Of a stretch of DNA of 64,000 nt, positions 1 through 9,318 are shown one piece after another. Position numbers and translations under genes: made by a program. The first letter of the stretch is position 1, and every line of letters begins with the position of its first letter. Origin of the DNA: Neotamlana laminarinivorans (GTDB taxonomy: Bacteria; Bacteroidota; Bacteroidia; Flavobacteriales; Flavobacteriaceae); assembly GCF_020523925.1 (NCBI RefSeq), contig NZ_JAJAPW010000003.1, positions 496,001-560,000 of the forward strand, read 5' to 3'. The notes under the pieces were generated by a model. That model had not been told where the DNA came from. It did not search any database and saw nothing but the letters and a program-made list of their open reading frames with translations.

Positions 1-1711
1 CGCCTTTAGATTCGGTACAGTTTAAAATACCATCATTATCGTTATCAATATCTAAATTGTCTATAATGCCATCATTATCAATGTCGTCTGGACATAAACT
101 TACGGGTACTTCGGTCGATTCTAAAGTTTCTCCGGTACACGTAATGGTGCCAATTAACTTGTATTTACCAGGAATTGTTGGAGTTATAGAGGGTACATTA
201 GTGCTTAATAATTGGTAACCAGAGCCATCATCAAAATACCATTCGTAGGTATCAAAACTATCAGCGTTAGCAGCTTCTAAACTAACATTTGGGATACAAT
301 GACCTAAGGTGGCAAATTGTGTGTCAAAGCTAATTTCTGGTGCTGTTGGAAAGCCAGAGTAATAACCACCGGAAGTAGCTGAACCATTTACGTTAAAATA
401 AGCCACGTATAACTCATCATCTCCTTGTACAGAAATATTATTTGTTAAGCCTGTAACTTTGTAGGTTACGTAGGCGCTATTACCAGAAACGGTACTGGGG
501 CCAATAACATTATAGTTTGAAAGCGCCAAATTATTTATGGTAATGTTTGCGCCTGTTCTTGTTACTATTGAAACACCGCCGTCGTAGGTTGTGCCTCCAA
601 TATTATCAATATCGGCTATGTTATCAATATTTCCTCTAGTTTCACAACTTAACGGAGGGACAAAAAATAAACCTTGATTGGCTTCACTACTTGAACCTAT
701 ACCTTGATACGCAAAAACATTTTCAGAGGTTTCTACATACATGTTGCCAAATGTATTATAGTTATTGCCTTCTATAACATAATATTCTCCAGCATTAATA
801 GTAGCAACGGGAGCGCTTCCATTTATGCCTATTGAGGTGTTATTGGTATGGGCAACAATTAAAACATTTTCCCAGTCGTTACTACCATTACCTTTAACAA
901 AAATATATTCATTGCCAATTTTTGAGAGTCCAGCGATTTGATCTAATCCATAATCTCTGCCAGTACCATTATGAAAACTTCCATTTGTAGAGCCACAATT
1001 TACTACAACAGGCAGGTTTGAAGATATTAAGCCGCCTATTAAACCGTCGGTTAAATTATTAGTTTCGTTTTCTTCAATATTTGCGGCAATTATATAGCTT
1101 TCTCCTTTATCTAAAGTTACTGATATGGGGTAGCCGCCTGTGTGATTTTTTAAAATGAGATTGTTAGGTAAATCGCTAAAGGTAACAATGGTATTATCTT
1201 CGGTAGCCATTACGGAGGCAAAACTTAGGTAGTTATCTTGAGGGTTTTCACTTGTAAACATACCTATTCTAAAAGAGGTGTCTAATGCAGATAGCCCTTT
1301 GCTAACTAAAGCACCAGCTTGAGCATTACTACCAGCTTCCATTCTTATAGATACATAAACTGGAGCATCTGCTTCTATAATATAGCCTTTATTATTAGTA
1401 ATGGTAGCTGTAAAATTTGAATCGACAAACAATTGCCCATTGCCATTGCCTAAATATTCAATAAACGGGGTGTTATTGTCTACAGAATCAGTAATATAAC
1501 TTGTAGCAGGTTGCCCAATAGGAATAATTGTAAAAGGCACTGATGTGTTTGAAGGAGTGGAAATATAGAGATATTGATTTTCAGGGTTAGCATTACCATA
1601 TTCAGAGCTTGTTAATGGTGGAATATAGTGTGTTGTGCTTAATTGGGCGTAACCTTTAATTGAGCATACCCATAAAAGCATTAAGTAAAATAAACGTTGG
1701 TTAAGCTGCAT
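1..1711 (-). CDS. Large secreted protein with IgGFc-binding-like N-terminus and TSP3-like acidic repeats (3' end outside window)
   Basis: This open frame starts at the ATG read from 1711 and runs off the left edge, so only the first 570 residues are visible. It opens with a signal peptide (hydrophobic run FYLMLLWVCS, then probable cleavage after YAQ). Residues about 25-400 resemble the IgGFc-binding N-terminal domain found in many Bacteroidota surface proteins (seen: PVYVSIRMEAGSNAQAGAL and later VVNCGSTNGS). A PKD/Ig-like stretch follows (TYEWYFDDGSG). The last visible residues are Asp-rich calcium-binding thrombospondin type 3-like repeats (DIDNDGIIDNLDIDNDNDG). Such proteins usually end in a T9SS sorting domain, but that part is not in the window. 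It lies 156 bases downstream of another T9SS giant on the same strand and may share its transcript. Probable role: surface adhesin or secreted matrix protein. Confidence 0.8.
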   Translation of the reverse strand, partial: MQLNQRLFYLMLLWVCSIKGYAQLSTTHYIPPLTSSEYGNANPENQYLYISTPSNTSVPFTIIPIGQPATSYITDSVDNNTPFIEYLGNGNGQLFVDSNFTATITNNKGYIIEADAPVYVSIRMEAGSNAQAGALVSKGLSALDTSFRIGMFTSENPQDNYLSFASVMATEDNTIVTFSDLPNNLILKNHTGGYPISVTLDKGESYIIAANIEENETNNLTDGLIGGLISSNLPVVVNCGSTNGSFHNGTGRDYGLDQIAGLSKIGNEYIFVKGNGSNDWENVLIVAHTNNTSIGINGSAPVATINAGEYYVIEGNNYNTFGNMYVETSENVFAYQGIGSSSEANQGLFFVPPLSCETRGNIDNIADIDNIGGTTYDGGVSIVTRTGANITINNLALSNYNVIGPSTVSGNSAYVTYKVTGLTNNISVQGDDELYVAYFNVNGSATSGGYYSGFPTAPEISFDTQFATLGHCIPNVSLEAANADSFDTYEWYFDDGSGYQLLSTNVPSITPTIPGKYKLIGTITCTGETLESTEVPVSLCPDDIDNDGIIDNLDIDNDNDGILNCTESKG

Positions 1712-1786
1712 TAGTTGAAATATTAAAATCTCTTTAAAACAAAATTGGTAGTAAAGTAAGGTTTTTAATTGATATTAGACTGTGTT

Positions 1787-1800
1787 AACCTTTAAAGGTT
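1787..1800. repeat. Perfect 14-bp palindrome between two T9SS-type genes
   Basis: AACCTTTAAAGGTT is its own reverse complement and sits in the 156-base gap between the stop of the 1626-residue protein (1868) and the start of the next gene (1711). The flanks extend the symmetry imperfectly (GTTAACC versus GGTTTAAC). No T-tract follows on the minus strand, so it does not look like an intrinsic terminator. It may be a regulator site, or chance in AT-rich DNA. Confidence 0.4.
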
Positions 1801-1867
1801 TAACTATTAGTTGTAATGTTTATCTATGAAGTGTAATTAATTTGAGAAAACAAAAAAATAAGTTTTA

Positions 1868-4800
1868 CTAACGTTTTAAGGTAAAGTGGCCATTCAGTTG
1901 AAATGATTCGCCGTTTTGAATGACATCGGCAACATACCAATAGTCATCAGTGGGCATGAGCTGTCCGTTAAATGTGCCGTCCCAACCTGGGGAACTATCT
2001 AAAAGGGTTTTTAGGAGTTTACCATGCCTGTTATAAATATAAACTAAAGTACCAGGTATTTCATGGATACCTATAATATGCCATGTATCATTATAACCAT
2101 CATTATTGGGGGTGAAATATTTGGGAATATCTATAACCATAACTTCGGTAGTAACATCATCACAACCGTAAACATCTCTAATGGTTATTACATGTAAGCC
2201 ATAAGGCACATTATTAAACACATTTGAGGTTTGTGGTTCACCATCATCTAATATATAAACATAATTTCCTATACCGCTAACATTAACGGTGATGCTATTA
2301 GGGTCTTTAAAATCTACTTTTGTAGTAAAGTTTAAATAGGCGGTCTCCGACTCCATTACTGTAAAGTTTTTGGTATAAGAACAGCTATTACCATTGTGGT
2401 GTATAGTAGTAGCAGTTACCCAATAGTCTCCCACTAAACTTAGGTCGTTTATTTCTATTTGAGCTGTTGTTTCTCCGGTAGACCATAAATAGGTATCGCT
2501 AGGGTTTCCGGTTGATGCATTTAATATTAAAGGTAAATTACCGCGGCATAAGGGCTCTATATCACGTATGTTAATTTCGGGCAGATAGTCTACATAGGTT
2601 GTAAATTGTGTAGTACTGTAACAACCTGTAGTGTTATGTTCTAATCGTACATAAATTATTTCTTCGTTGTATGCTTCGTAAGTGTTAGGAATACTATTAG
2701 AGGCGTTATGGGCATCATCAAGACTGTTAAAATATGAAACGGTATAATCTGTAGGGTTTAAATTACCTAAAATAGCGGTGTTTTGTGTTGATAAATCGAA
2801 TGTCAATAAACCATCAAAATCGTCGTCACAGGATATTAAATCATTAGGCGTGTTAGCTGTTGGATTGTTGTTAATTTGAAGTTGTACCGGAATAGTAATA
2901 TGACATCCTGTTTCTGGGCTTGTTACTCTATAATAAATATCATGACTATTACTGGTGTAGCTATAGGTGTTACTTATTGAGTTAGTATTATTTTCGGCGT
3001 CTTCAAAAGTATTATGATAGCTTATGTTAGCGCTGGCAATGTCGTTAACAAGTATACTGTCAACAAGCTCTAGATTGTAAGTGTTGTTTGGGTTATCACA
3101 AATTTGAATGGTGTTAATAGTGTTAGTTGATGGAGGTAAATTAACTTCTAAATCTAAAGTATTTAAACTGTAGCAACCAGTTAAAACATTTGAGACTTTA
3201 ATATAAACGGTTTGAGCGGCAGAACTAAAAGTGGTAGGATCTGTGATTTCATTGGTGTTATCTAAGCCATCATCAGGGTTAATGTCTTCAAAATTTTCAA
3301 AATAATTAATGCTTAAATTACTTTGCACACGATCTAAAATTTCAAAATAAGCAGTGGTTAAATCAAAGGTGGTTATACCATCATAATTGGCATCACAGGC
3401 AATAAGTGGAGCGGTAACTGCCGTTATTTCTGGGCTAGAAATAATATTTATACCTAATTCCTCAATAACAAAACATAAGGAATCTTCACTTTCAATACGA
3501 ACATATAAACTTTGAGGATTGGATGTGTTTGTAAAATTATTACCCAATGGATTTTGGTTAGTTTCAGCATCGCTTCGGCTTCTGTGAAAGGAAATATTGA
3601 GAGTGTCTGGTGAATCTTCTGAAATTTCTGATGCTTTTTCGTTTAAGTTGAAGTTATGAACACCATCATTACTATCATCATCGCAGATTAAATAATCTAT
3701 TACAGGATTGTAAACAGGATCAGGTGCTACTTGTATGATAAAGCTACTTGTAGCGTAACAATCAGGATCTGTTATGTTTTCAACTTTAACATATATGGTT
3801 TGCGGACTCGTAGTGTTTCTATAAATACTGTCTTTATCTATTAATGAGGATAAAGCAGCATCTTCGTAATAAGAAACAGTTTTACCTGATTGGCCGTTTA
3901 AAATTTCTAGGTCTTTTTCAGAGAGTATAAAATCGGCAAAGGCATCACCATCGTCCTCACAAACTTGATAGTCGCTTATATCCGGAAATATAGGAAGTGA
4001 GTTTACTATAACTTCAAAAGAAACTATGGAATAACAGTTGGTATCACTTACTGTATCTTCTACTCTTACATAAATAGTTTGTGTACCCGTGTTATAGGCA
4101 TTTCTATCAGAGTCTGGTATGGCGTTTTCGTTTAAGTCGGCATCTTCAAAATTTGTGAAGAAATCTATTGCTAAACCACTAGTGTTAGATACAATTTCTG
4201 ATATCTTATCATTTAAGTTTATTGTAGCTTCTTCATTTTGGTTAGTATTACAAATAAGTAGGTTTGAGGGTGTGTTGGTAGACGGTGCAGTAAGAACTTC
4301 AATTCTGAAAGGATTTACGGTTGAACATCCCGAATTTACAGCTGAAATTCTGGCATATAAGGTTTCTATAGAATTGGTGTTGGTATAGAATGGTGGCAAT
4401 TGATTTTGATTGGTTTGCGCATCTGATTCTGTTTCAAAATAAGTAACTTCAAAATTAGTATTGTTGTTTCTAATAGTGTCATCTAGTGCGTGTAAATCTA
4501 TGCTTGTAATGCCATCATCATCATCATCACAATAAGGAATAATAACATCTTCAAATAATAATATAGGGTTAACTAACAATGTAATATGTGTGTTTTCTGT
4601 ACAGGCTCCGTTTTCTAATGTAATGTATAATACACTTGGGCTTGTAGCTTCGTATAACAGGGATTTATCAAGTGCGTTTACACCGTTATCACGGTCTTCA
4701 GCACTTTCAAAAAAGCTAACTGTAACAGGTAAGGGTAAATCGTTACTAATATAAGCTTCAATGGTTAATAAATTAAAATGTAAAGTGTCGTTTTCAATAT

Positions 4801-6748
4801 CGTTGTCATCACAGAGTGCAAAATCTCCTGTGTTTGTGCCTGTTAGTAGTAAGTTGGTGTGAATTTCAAAAGGAACAATGGTGTGGCATCCAGTGGTGTC
4901 ATCAACAATTCTTAGGTAAATTATTGCAGATCCTGGTTCGGTAACAGCGTTGGTATATTGGTAATTAGTTTCGTCTGCAATGGGGTTGTCTCCAGTTTCA
5001 GCATCGTCTCGAGTGGTATGAAATGTGGTAGAAACACCAGTTAAACCTTGAAGAATATCATCTATAACTTCGGTTAAATCAAAATTGGCAGAACCATCTA
5101 AATCAGAATCACAAGCATCAATATATTGCGGGTCTCTATTAACTTCAGGGCTAATAGTTACGTGTACATTTAGTGTTGTTGTATTGACACAGCCCGTGGT
5201 AGTATCTACAACACGAACGTATACAAGTTCGTCTGGTGTAGCACTATTAATGTAAGGAATAGAAATAGGATTATCTCCTGTAGAAACATCTAACATATTG
5301 TAGTGGTAAGTAACGCTATAATCGCTATTACCACCAGTAATTTCGTCGTTTTTATCAGAAAGGTATATAATGGTGTAGCCATCTGGGTTGTCATCGCCGT
5401 CGCAGATATTTAAATCGGTTGGAGGTGTAATTTGAGGTATGGGGTTTACAACTAAATTAAATGTGGTGTAGGCAAAACAATCGCTATCTAAATCCTCAAT
5501 TCTTACATAAATGGCTTGCGGATTAGTGGTGTTAGATATTGAGGATGTTATTGGGTTGGTATTGTTTCTAGCATCTGCATCGGAATAATGATAGGAAAAG
5601 TCGTAATTAGTGAAAGGGATGTGTCCTATGAGTTCTGAGTCTTTAGTAGATAAATTAAAAACTTCGGTTTCATCTTCACTTGAATCGTCACATAATTCGT
5701 AATCGGATAGTGAGGCTATAGGCTCTTCTGAATTTAAAATAACTTCAATCTCATCTTCTTCAATACAACTATTACCATTTAAAGGTACAGAAACTTCAAC
5801 TCTATATGTGCCGCTTTGGGTAGCGTTATAATTTGATAATACGGCACCACTTATAATAGTATCATTCAAATACCAAGCATAAGAGGCGAATGGATTATTA
5901 ATATCTGCATCTAAGGGGGTTGATCCGGCACAGGTTTCAATATCGTCTCCTAAATCTAAAATTTTAAAACTATCACCTTCAATAAAAACAGCAGAATCAA
6001 ATCCACCATCTGTTTGATCGGCAATAATTAATTTTATATGGTAGGTAACATTGGGTTGAATACTACCAGAAGCTGTTAAAATGGTTGTTCTACCATTAAA
6101 ATTAGTGTCTCCTACATTATAACCTTCAAAATATTGTTCATTTTGTCCACTACAGGCATTTGAAATTTCAGGACGGATAGTTTGGGTGTTTACCGGCGTT
6201 GTTGTGGCAGGTATTAAGGCCACATTTTGGTAAGGGGCAGTGGTGCCTGCTTCCTTTATTAAAAAGACAAAGCCTTCTGAAAATTCACAAGGGTTAACAC
6301 CTGAGTATTCTTCGGAGGCAAATAAATAGTTAAAACTAAATTGATTGGATATAGATACAAAATCGAATTCTATAGAGGTGGCATTTACGGTGTTTGTAAT
6401 ACCTAAAGCGGTTTCAATATCTGGATCTGTACCCCATGATGTAGAGCCTTCGCTTAGGGTTGGCGTTCTAACGGAATTTCCACCAGATTCTGCGCTACCT
6501 GTAGATAGCATAATGCCACTTGCAAATGGGAAGTTTGAACTACCACGCTCGAAATAGGCATAACTAGGAAAACCACTAGAAATTCCATTTACAGGTGAGT
6601 TTATATTAGAAATGTCAACACAACCCTCCACCAGATTATCCTGTATTAAAGCCTCAAGACCTACGGAACTGTCTATAGAAATTTGTTGAGAAAAGCTAAC
6701 CCAACTACTGAATAATAATGTAAATAAGACACAGTAAAAAAATCTCAT
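1868..6748 (-). CDS. Giant T9SS type B secreted protein with choice-of-anchor L domain and eleven Cys-Asp repeats
   Basis: A 1626-residue protein with a signal peptide (residues 1-20, ending SFSQQ). Residues about 25-270 match the choice-of-anchor L domain pattern (YAYFERGSSNFPFASGIMLS, then FNYLFASEEYSG). Then come eleven tandem repeats of about 90-100 residues, each opening with a Cys-Asp-rich turn such as CDDDDDG, CDSDLDG or CDDDFDG, followed by a FDLT-like strand and a QTIYVRVE-like strand, and usually a second Cys. An Ig-like segment (LSLVGDYWVTAT) and a SprB-like segment precede the C-terminal type B sorting domain (PKYFTPNNDGYNDTW to the end). It should cross the outer membrane through T9SS and act at the surface in adhesion or gliding. 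It shares its C-terminal architecture with the two genes upstream. The substrate or partner is unknown. Confidence 0.9.
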   Translation of the reverse strand: MRFFYCVLFTLLFSSWVSFSQQISIDSSVGLEALIQDNLVEGCVDISNINSPVNGISSGFPSYAYFERGSSNFPFASGIMLSTGSAESGGNSVRTPTLSEGSTSWGTDPDIETALGITNTVNATSIEFDFVSISNQFSFNYLFASEEYSGVNPCEFSEGFVFLIKEAGTTAPYQNVALIPATTTPVNTQTIRPEISNACSGQNEQYFEGYNVGDTNFNGRTTILTASGSIQPNVTYHIKLIIADQTDGGFDSAVFIEGDSFKILDLGDDIETCAGSTPLDADINNPFASYAWYLNDTIISGAVLSNYNATQSGTYRVEVSVPLNGNSCIEEDEIEVILNSEEPIASLSDYELCDDSSEDETEVFNLSTKDSELIGHIPFTNYDFSYHYSDADARNNTNPITSSISNTTNPQAIYVRIEDLDSDCFAYTTFNLVVNPIPQITPPTDLNICDGDDNPDGYTIIYLSDKNDEITGGNSDYSVTYHYNMLDVSTGDNPISIPYINSATPDELVYVRVVDTTTGCVNTTTLNVHVTISPEVNRDPQYIDACDSDLDGSANFDLTEVIDDILQGLTGVSTTFHTTRDDAETGDNPIADETNYQYTNAVTEPGSAIIYLRIVDDTTGCHTIVPFEIHTNLLLTGTNTGDFALCDDNDIENDTLHFNLLTIEAYISNDLPLPVTVSFFESAEDRDNGVNALDKSLLYEATSPSVLYITLENGACTENTHITLLVNPILLFEDVIIPYCDDDDDGITSIDLHALDDTIRNNNTNFEVTYFETESDAQTNQNQLPPFYTNTNSIETLYARISAVNSGCSTVNPFRIEVLTAPSTNTPSNLLICNTNQNEEATINLNDKISEIVSNTSGLAIDFFTNFEDADLNENAIPDSDRNAYNTGTQTIYVRVEDTVSDTNCYSIVSFEVIVNSLPIFPDISDYQVCEDDGDAFADFILSEKDLEILNGQSGKTVSYYEDAALSSLIDKDSIYRNTTSPQTIYVKVENITDPDCYATSSFIIQVAPDPVYNPVIDYLICDDDSNDGVHNFNLNEKASEISEDSPDTLNISFHRSRSDAETNQNPLGNNFTNTSNPQSLYVRIESEDSLCFVIEELGINIISSPEITAVTAPLIACDANYDGITTFDLTTAYFEILDRVQSNLSINYFENFEDINPDDGLDNTNEITDPTTFSSAAQTVYIKVSNVLTGCYSLNTLDLEVNLPPSTNTINTIQICDNPNNTYNLELVDSILVNDIASANISYHNTFEDAENNTNSISNTYSYTSNSHDIYYRVTSPETGCHITIPVQLQINNNPTANTPNDLISCDDDFDGLLTFDLSTQNTAILGNLNPTDYTVSYFNSLDDAHNASNSIPNTYEAYNEEIIYVRLEHNTTGCYSTTQFTTYVDYLPEINIRDIEPLCRGNLPLILNASTGNPSDTYLWSTGETTAQIEINDLSLVGDYWVTATTIHHNGNSCSYTKNFTVMESETAYLNFTTKVDFKDPNSITVNVSGIGNYVYILDDGEPQTSNVFNNVPYGLHVITIRDVYGCDDVTTEVMVIDIPKYFTPNNDGYNDTWHIIGIHEIPGTLVYIYNRHGKLLKTLLDSSPGWDGTFNGQLMPTDDYWYVADVIQNGESFQLNGHFTLKR

Positions 6749-6876
6749 AGCTTTGGCAGGTTATTATCTCAGGGGTTTAGTTATAAAATACTTAAAATAA
6801 AAACGTGTTGAAAATAGATGATTTAAACTAAATGTCAAAAAAAAACGGAGTAATGACCTTATTATTAGTTTAGTTA

Positions 6877-9315
6877 CTATTGTTTTAAAGAAAAGTGATT
6901 TTTATAAACGCGACCATCTTGCAAAGTTACTGCAAACCAATAATCGTCAGCAGGAAGTACTTTGCCTTTGTAGGTACCATTCCAGCCGATTCCCAAAGGG
7001 CTTATTTCTTTTAAAAGTTTACCGTATCTATTAAAAATTAATATTTTAGAATTGGGTTGAAAAACATCGGAAATTCCATAAACTTGCCAAGTGTCGTTTA
7101 CACCATCGTTATTTGGAGTAAAAAATTTTGGGAAACCAATTACAGAAACTAAGGCCTCTACAGTACCACAATTGTTTTTAGTATCAGTAATAGAGACATT
7201 GTAAATACCTGGGGATATATTTTCAAAAACAGGATCTTCTTGATAAGGATAAATAATAGTGTGTTCTGAATCTAATAAAGCATATTCGTAAATACCATCT
7301 CCGCTGGTAAGTATGGTTATTGTATTGTTTTCTGAAGCATCAACTACCTCAATAGTATTTATAGTTGCAGTATTCGATGGGGCAATGGTAACGGTTCGCA
7401 TTATACTACAACCGTTTGCGTTGCTTATTGTAACACTGTAGTTGCCAACCTGATTAATATCTATGGCGTAGCTGCTCGCTCCAGTAGACCAAGCATAAGT
7501 ATAATCACTTGTTGTTCCACTTAAAAGAGCTGCATCAATGCGTATGGTTTCAGGAAACGTGTTAGTACAGTAATAAAAAAGATCTTCGGTTTTTATATCA
7601 GGTAATCGGTTTACATTTAATACAACCTCACTAATACCATAACAATCATTATTATTTTCAGTACGAGCATAAATAACTTGTGAATAGGGGGTTGTATTTC
7701 TATAGCTGTTCTGTAGGGCATTTTGCTCTAAAAGCGCATCGGTATAATTGGCGTAATAATTTAAGCTTAATCCATTGGGTAAACCATCTAAAACATAACT
7801 ATCAGCGTTTTGTAAGTTGAATGTTTCTATACCATCATACGTTCCGTCTGTACTACAAATAGCAGGTATTGAAACATTGTTGGCTTGAGTAACACTAACG
7901 GCTATAGTTAATTCAGCTGTATTAGAACACCCTGTATTATCGTCAATAACATCCACATAAATAATTTGAGGATTAGAAGTATTCGTAAAATGACTTCCAG
8001 TGATGAGGTTAGTTTTAGAAGAATTTGAATAGAAAAGTGTTGACGTATTAAGGGCCCCACCAGTAATGTCGTCGTGGGCTTCTGTTAAATTAAATTGAGT
8101 GATACCATCGCTAACACCATCTTCATCGCATTGTAATAATTGAATATTGTAGGCTTCTGGCGTAGCATTGACTTGTAAATTTAAAGGAACAATAGAATTA
8201 CAATCGGGGTATGTGTTATCTTCAACTCTTACATAAACGGTTTCATTAAACGCTGTGGAGTTGTAATAGTTGGTAGCTATAGGCGATGTTTTGTTTTCGG
8301 CATGTAATTGGCTTGTATAATAGCTAATTGTATAATTTGAAGCTGATAAACCATTTAAAATATCATTGTTTTTACTTGATAAATCGAAAGTGGTTAAGCC
8401 ATTTTTATCATTGCCATCACTTAAATCATCACATAAAATATAATCTTCTGGTGTGGTAATAGTAGGGCCTAAAGTAACTTCTAATTGAAAATCACTGACT
8501 TCAAAACAGCCAGTTGTATTGTTTTCAATTCTAACATATATGGTTTGAATATTACTTGTGTTTGTGTAAGGAGAAGTTAGAGGGTTAATACCAATGTTAG
8601 CATCGCTTGCAGATTCATGATAGGTAACAGTAACATCGGTTTGCGAACCCATGATGTTAGAAGTGTTACTATCTAAATTAAAAGTTGTAAATCCGTCGTT
8701 AAAAGGAGCTGTAATGTCACAGCTATCTAAATCTAAAGGAGTACCTGCTGTTATTGCTGCATTAGTTGGCGGATCGGAAAACTGGGCACTTCCCGTCCAT
8801 TGCAAACTAAACGGACTATTACCAATAGGCCGATCTATTACAATAAAATAAGTGTCACCTGCATTAGTGTTTAACCAACTTACAAAATTATCGCCATTGG
8901 CTCCAGGGCCCTCAAATTCATCATTTGCTGTAGCACTCATTCCTGTTAAATTATTGGTAGAACCTGAGGCTTGTGGGTTGGTTGTAGAGCATCTAATAGT
9001 ACTTCCTAAATTATCGCAAGTAGCGTTAGGGCCAAAAACAAAAAAATCATAATCTTCTGTAATTGAGGTGCTATTAGGGGTAAGGGTAAAACCTAAAGTA
9101 CCTCCTGAAACTACAGTAACCTCCAGCCAAACACTATTGTTTTCATTACTAGAGCATGAATTGGGAAACTCACGTATTCCATAACCATTAACATCAAGGT
9201 TAATGTCAGAATTACCGCATACTACAATGGCTTCCGAACAATCTTGTTGAGCACTTAATATATTTGTGACATTTAAAATGAAGATTAAAGCAAAAAATAA
9301 TTTTGATATTCTCAC
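6877..9315 (-). CDS. T9SS type B secreted protein with CUB/PPC-like N-terminal domain and four repeats
   Basis: An 812-residue protein. The start is a GTG (read from 9315), because the signal peptide MRISKLFFALIFILNVTN begins there and no upstream or internal ATG fits. That GTG lies three bases after the stop of the gene upstream, so the two are probably translationally coupled. Residues 23-175 form a beta-rich domain like those seen in prepeptidase/CUB-like regions (SVWLEVTVVSGGTLGFTLTP, EDYDFFVFGP). Four Cys-Asp repeats follow (DSCDITAP, CDDLSDGND, CDEDGVSDG, CSTDGTYDG). Next come an Ig-like and a SprB-like unit, and the type B sorting domain (PKFFTPNNDGVNDTWQVYG to the end). From the CDEDG repeat onward it is closely similar to the upstream 902-residue protein, so the pair looks like a duplication with an exchanged N-terminus. 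It is secreted by T9SS; its ligand is unknown. Confidence 0.88.
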   Translation of the reverse strand: MRISKLFFALIFILNVTNILSAQQDCSEAIVVCGNSDINLDVNGYGIREFPNSCSSNENNSVWLEVTVVSGGTLGFTLTPNSTSITEDYDFFVFGPNATCDNLGSTIRCSTTNPQASGSTNNLTGMSATANDEFEGPGANGDNFVSWLNTNAGDTYFIVIDRPIGNSPFSLQWTGSAQFSDPPTNAAITAGTPLDLDSCDITAPFNDGFTTFNLDSNTSNIMGSQTDVTVTYHESASDANIGINPLTSPYTNTSNIQTIYVRIENNTTGCFEVSDFQLEVTLGPTITTPEDYILCDDLSDGNDKNGLTTFDLSSKNNDILNGLSASNYTISYYTSQLHAENKTSPIATNYYNSTAFNETVYVRVEDNTYPDCNSIVPLNLQVNATPEAYNIQLLQCDEDGVSDGITQFNLTEAHDDITGGALNTSTLFYSNSSKTNLITGSHFTNTSNPQIIYVDVIDDNTGCSNTAELTIAVSVTQANNVSIPAICSTDGTYDGIETFNLQNADSYVLDGLPNGLSLNYYANYTDALLEQNALQNSYRNTTPYSQVIYARTENNNDCYGISEVVLNVNRLPDIKTEDLFYYCTNTFPETIRIDAALLSGTTSDYTYAWSTGASSYAIDINQVGNYSVTISNANGCSIMRTVTIAPSNTATINTIEVVDASENNTITILTSGDGIYEYALLDSEHTIIYPYQEDPVFENISPGIYNVSITDTKNNCGTVEALVSVIGFPKFFTPNNDGVNDTWQVYGISDVFQPNSKILIFNRYGKLLKEISPLGIGWNGTYKGKVLPADDYWFAVTLQDGRVYKNHFSLKQ

Positions 9316-9318
9316 AAG

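Noticed and set aside
4509-4531. Trinucleotide repeat (cat)n in the giant T9SS gene as a phase-variation tract
   Set aside because: It encodes the Asp run of a CDDDDDG repeat; gain or loss of whole triplets keeps the frame.
1868-6748. CRISPR-like periodic repeats in the T9SS genes
   Set aside because: The periodicity is about 270-300 bases and comes from degenerate protein repeats, not from short identical DNA repeats with unique spacers.
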